In this document: positions 57,827-61,956 of the stretch, piece after piece
Position numbering within the stretch: the stretch's first letter is position 1
Layout: each line of letters starts with the position of its first letter
NCBI GenBank assembly: GCA_022340285.1
Contig: JAJDOG010000074.1
Coordinates: 1 to 61,956, forward strand
DNA from: Betaproteobacteria bacterium
GTDB lineage: Bacteria; Pseudomonadota; Gammaproteobacteria; Burkholderiales; SG8-39
Direction of reading: 5' to 3'
DNA: 61,956 nucleotides
The notes under the pieces: model-generated
Databases searched by the model: none
The model's input: the letters and a program-made list of their open reading frames with translations, nothing else
What the model was told of the DNA's origin: nothing
Made by a program: the position numbers and the translations under genes

Positions 57827-59011
57827 TTACTTCCCGCCGAGGGTGGTGACGGCTTCGAGCTTTCCGTCCTTCGCCTCGTACATGGTGATCGCGCCGCTGT
57901 TCAAGTCGCCTTTTTCGTCGAACGTGATCTTGCCCGTGATGCCGTCATAGCTGACCTTCGAGATCTCGGGGAGGAACTTCGCCGGATCGGCGGAGTTTGC
58001 CTTCTTCATCGCCTCGACGATGACCATCACCGCATCGTATGCGTTGGGGGAGTAGATCTGCACGTCGGTGCCGAACTTCTCCTTGTAACGCTTCTTGAAT
58101 TCCTCGCCCTTGGCGAGCTTGTCCACGGGCGCGCCGGGTATCGAACAGATGAAGCCCTCCGCCGCGTCGCCCGCGAGCTTGATGAACTCCGGCGAGCACC
58201 CGCCGTCCGCCATGACGAACTTGGAATTGATACCGAGGTCCTTGGCCTGCTTGGCCATCGGCCCTCCGGTGGCGTCCATGCCGCCGTAGAAGATCGCGTC
58301 GGGATTCTTGCCCTTGATCTTGGTCAAAATCGCCTTGAAGTCGGTGGCCTTGTCGTTGGTGAACTCGCGTGCGACAACCTGCGCGCCCGCGGCCTTGGCG
58401 GCCTTTTCCACCTCGTCCGCGACGCCTTGGCCGTAGGCCGTGCGGTCGTCAATGATGGCGACCTTCTTCGCGCCCATATCCTTGGCGATGTATGTCCCGA
58501 CTGTGCCGCCCTGCTGAATGTCGTTGGCGACGACGCGAAACGCGGTCTTGAAGCCTTGCTCCGTATATTTCGGGTTGGTCGCGGACGGGGAGATCTGCGG
58601 GATGCCGGCGTCACTGTAGATCTTCGACGCAGGGATGGTCGTGCCGGAATTGAGGTGGCCAACGACCGCGGCGACTTTCGCGTCGACGAGCTTCTGCGCG
58701 ACGATTGTGCCCTGCTTCGGATCGGCCTGGTCGTCCTCGGGGACGAGCTCGAGCTTGAGCACCTTGCCGTCGATCATGACTTTCATGGCATTGACGTCGT
58801 CAACCGCCATCTTCGCGCCGTTCTCGTTGTCCTTGCCCAGGTGCGCGATCGGGCCGGTGGTCGGCGCGACGTTGCCGATCTTCACCAGCATTTCGGGCGG
58901 ACCAGCCGGCGCCGCGGCCTTTGGCGCCGGGGCCTGCTCTTCCTTCCCGCAGCCGACCAGAGCGAGCGTCAGTACCGCGGCAAGCGAAAATGCCTTGAGA
59001 TGAGCGTACAT
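57827..59011 (-). CDS. livK: Branched-chain amino acid-binding protein (lipoprotein form)
   Basis: 394 residues. The signal ends LALVGC, giving lipidated Cys21, then a Pro/Ala-rich linker (about 25-40) and the receptor domain (VKIGNVAPTTGPIAHLG, KYTEQGFKTAFRVVANDIQQG, YSPNAYDAVMV). This is the type I periplasmic-binding fold that binds leucine-type amino acids. Proteobacterial LivK/LivJ are normally free in the periplasm; here it appears membrane-anchored by lipid. It heads the liv operon. Confidence 0.93.
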   Translation of the reverse strand: MYAHLKAFSLAAVLTLALVGCGKEEQAPAPKAAAPAGPPEMLVKIGNVAPTTGPIAHLGKDNENGAKMAVDDVNAMKVMIDGKVLKLELVPEDDQADPKQGTIVAQKLVDAKVAAVVGHLNSGTTIPASKIYSDAGIPQISPSATNPKYTEQGFKTAFRVVANDIQQGGTVGTYIAKDMGAKKVAIIDDRTAYGQGVADEVEKAAKAAGAQVVAREFTNDKATDFKAILTKIKGKNPDAIFYGGMDATGGPMAKQAKDLGINSKFVMADGGCSPEFIKLAGDAAEGFICSIPGAPVDKLAKGEEFKKRYKEKFGTDVQIYSPNAYDAVMVIVEAMKKANSADPAKFLPEISKVSYDGITGKITFDEKGDLNSGAITMYEAKDGKLEAVTTLGGK

Positions 59012-59112
59012 GGTCTCTCCTCTCCGAGAATTCGGGAATGGGGGAGTGGCTGCCCGGAGGCAGCGTAATCAGTCGCGAATTTTCGACCGATCGGCGATCC
59101 GAGGCAAGGCTA

Positions 59113-59146
59113 CCAGAAAACAAGAACCCCGCTGACGCGGGGTTCT
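59113..59146 (-). terminator. Intrinsic terminator after the small cytochrome c
   Basis: Perfect 10-bp arms AGAACCCCGC and GCGGGGTTCT with loop TGAC lie at 59123-59146. On the minus strand they are followed by TTGTTTTCTGG. It closes the cytochrome transcript before the liv operon. Confidence 0.88.
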
Positions 59147-59166
59147 GTCGAGTGACGCCTGCGCGC

Positions 59167-59481
59167 CTATTTGAGCTGAAGAATGTACGTGATCATCGCG
59201 TGCAGATCGGCATCCGAGACCTGCGGATTCGGGGGCATCGGGATCGGGCCCCAGGTGCCTTTGCCGCCCTTCTTCACCTTCTCGAAAAGCATCTTTGCTG
59301 CGCCGGCGTCACCGGCGTATTTCTTCGCAACGTCCTTGTACGCCGGGCCGACGACCTTCTTGTCGATGGCATGGCAAGCAGTGCAGTTGTTCTTCTTGAG
59401 GAGTGCCTCGGACGCGCTGGCGGGTCCGGCAACGAATGCGGCGCCGGCGGCGAGCGCGAAGGCAACGGTCAGTAACTTCAT
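59167..59481 (-). CDS. Small class I cytochrome c (c551-like)
   Basis: 104 residues from ATG 59481, preceded by AAGGAG at five bases. A signal peptide ends at ASAS. The heme site is CTACH (Cys33, Cys36, His37) and the Met ligand is probably Met82 in IPMPPN, as in cytochrome c551. VSDADLHAMITYILQL is the C-terminal helix of the family. It is a soluble periplasmic electron carrier. It is flanked by the YyaL gene upstream and a strong terminator downstream. Confidence 0.93.
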   Translation of the reverse strand: MKLLTVAFALAAGAAFVAGPASASEALLKKNNCTACHAIDKKVVGPAYKDVAKKYAGDAGAAKMLFEKVKKGGKGTWGPIPMPPNPQVSDADLHAMITYILQLK

Positions 59482-59543
59482 GAAGGCTCCTTGCTTCAAG
59501 TGGTAGGAATCGGTTTCCGGTCCGGCTGGAAAAGAGGCGAATG

Positions 59544-61628
<2,085 letters not shown>

Positions 61629-61811
61629 GATGGCGCGCCTCGGAATGCTTAGCTCGCGTACCTTGTAGGAGGGTCGGCCGCGTGGACCTGCGGGCGACTG
61701 CGATCGCGTCTTCACAGGCTAACAAACAATTCCCGCGCGAGCAGACACGCCGCACAAGCATTCCCTTTAACCCGTCATGGCTTTCGGCGTCGTGGGTGGG
61801 TACCAACAAAG

Positions 61812-61837
61812 AAAAAGCCCGGCCGAAGCCGGGCTCT
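61812..61837 (-). terminator. Intrinsic terminator with UUCG loop
   Basis: On the minus strand AGCCCGGC-TTCG-GCCGGGCT is followed by TTTTC (61835-61812). It lies 20 bases after the stop of the gene that runs off the right edge, a typical strong terminator. Confidence 0.92.
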
Positions 61838-61856
61838 TCCGTCGAGACGGGGTGTC

Positions 61857-61956
61857 TCAGTTGGACGACACGCCGCTGGTGCCTGCGTACCAGAACGCAT
61901 CGCTGTTGGGATCGGCGTTGATCCCTTTGCCCTGATCCACCTTCACCGCGAAGGTG
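61857..61956 (-). CDS. C-terminal end of an unidentified protein (cut by window edge)
   Basis: Only the last 32 full codons are visible, reading leftward to TGA at 61859-61857: TFAVKVDQGKGINADPNSDA and then FWYAGTSGVSSN. The strong terminator 20 bases downstream confirms that the gene ends here. The Asn/Asp/Gly/Ser-rich composition suggests an exported protein. The family cannot be named from this piece. Confidence 0.6.
   Translation of the reverse strand, partial: TFAVKVDQGKGINADPNSDAFWYAGTSGVSSN

Overview
The window comes from the chromosome of a GC-rich Gram-negative bacterium, most likely a betaproteobacterium. This is inferred from gene order and protein character: pilMNOPQ-aroKB-gltBD next to mrcA, lptM-lysA, and single copies of cytochrome c4, engB, hemB, msrPQ and dsbD-cutA. 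The DNA is almost fully coding. I found no tRNA, rRNA, CRISPR array, prophage or transposase gene. The largest gene-free gap is about 280 bases (17429-17705) and holds a palindromic element and a terminator.

Layout. 1-500: 5' part of a cation-efflux gene (minus strand). 648-4232: four-gene MCE/Mla-type lipid transport operon, followed by a methyltransferase-like gene. 4917-8169: glmU-glmS (minus). 8327-9524: two DUF4124 envelope proteins. 9544-22736: one long minus-strand block, pilMNOPQ, aroK-aroB, gltB-gltD. 22916-31258 (plus): PBP1A, LptM, LysA and a two-gene RND efflux pump. 31423-37352: a small orphan protein, then a minus-strand stress and redox block (msrQ, msrP, anti-sigma, ECF sigma, a small lipoprotein, a pyridine nucleotide-disulfide oxidoreductase, cytochrome c4). 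37494-39377: engB and hemB, with a strongly structured minus-strand small RNA candidate between them. 39382-44207: VOC protein, M20 amidohydrolase, GIY-YIG/DUF123 protein, quinone oxidoreductase and a shikimate/quinate dehydrogenase. 44223-47358 (minus): dsbD, cutA and an epimerase-like protein. 47398-53272: ferredoxin-reductase, SDR, Rieske oxygenase, EamA and TauE transporters, a zinc-ribbon membrane protein and a PaiB-like flavin protein. 53305-59011 (minus): a complete branched-chain amino acid ABC transporter (livK-H-M-G-F) ending in a TRAP-type binding protein that has no signal peptide. 59167-61628: small cytochrome c and a YyaL/DUF255 protein. The 3' end of another minus-strand gene closes the window.

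How the genes work together. Much of the window serves the cell envelope: lipid trafficking (MCE operon), UDP-GlcNAc supply (GlmU/GlmS), peptidoglycan polymerisation (PBP1A), LPS-export support (LptM), type IV pilus assembly (PilMNOPQ), periplasmic thiol and methionine repair (DsbD, MsrPQ). The rest is central nitrogen and aromatic amino acid metabolism (GltBD, AroKB, LysA, HemB) and an accessory redox/transport cluster.

Most notable signal. At about 38187-38335 on the minus strand four nearly contiguous perfect hairpins occur. One has a UUCG loop, one shows a C-rich anti-Shine-Dalgarno-like loop, and the last is followed by six Ts. The terminator region is duplicated into the 3' end of engB, where it adds a repetitive C-terminal tail to the GTPase.
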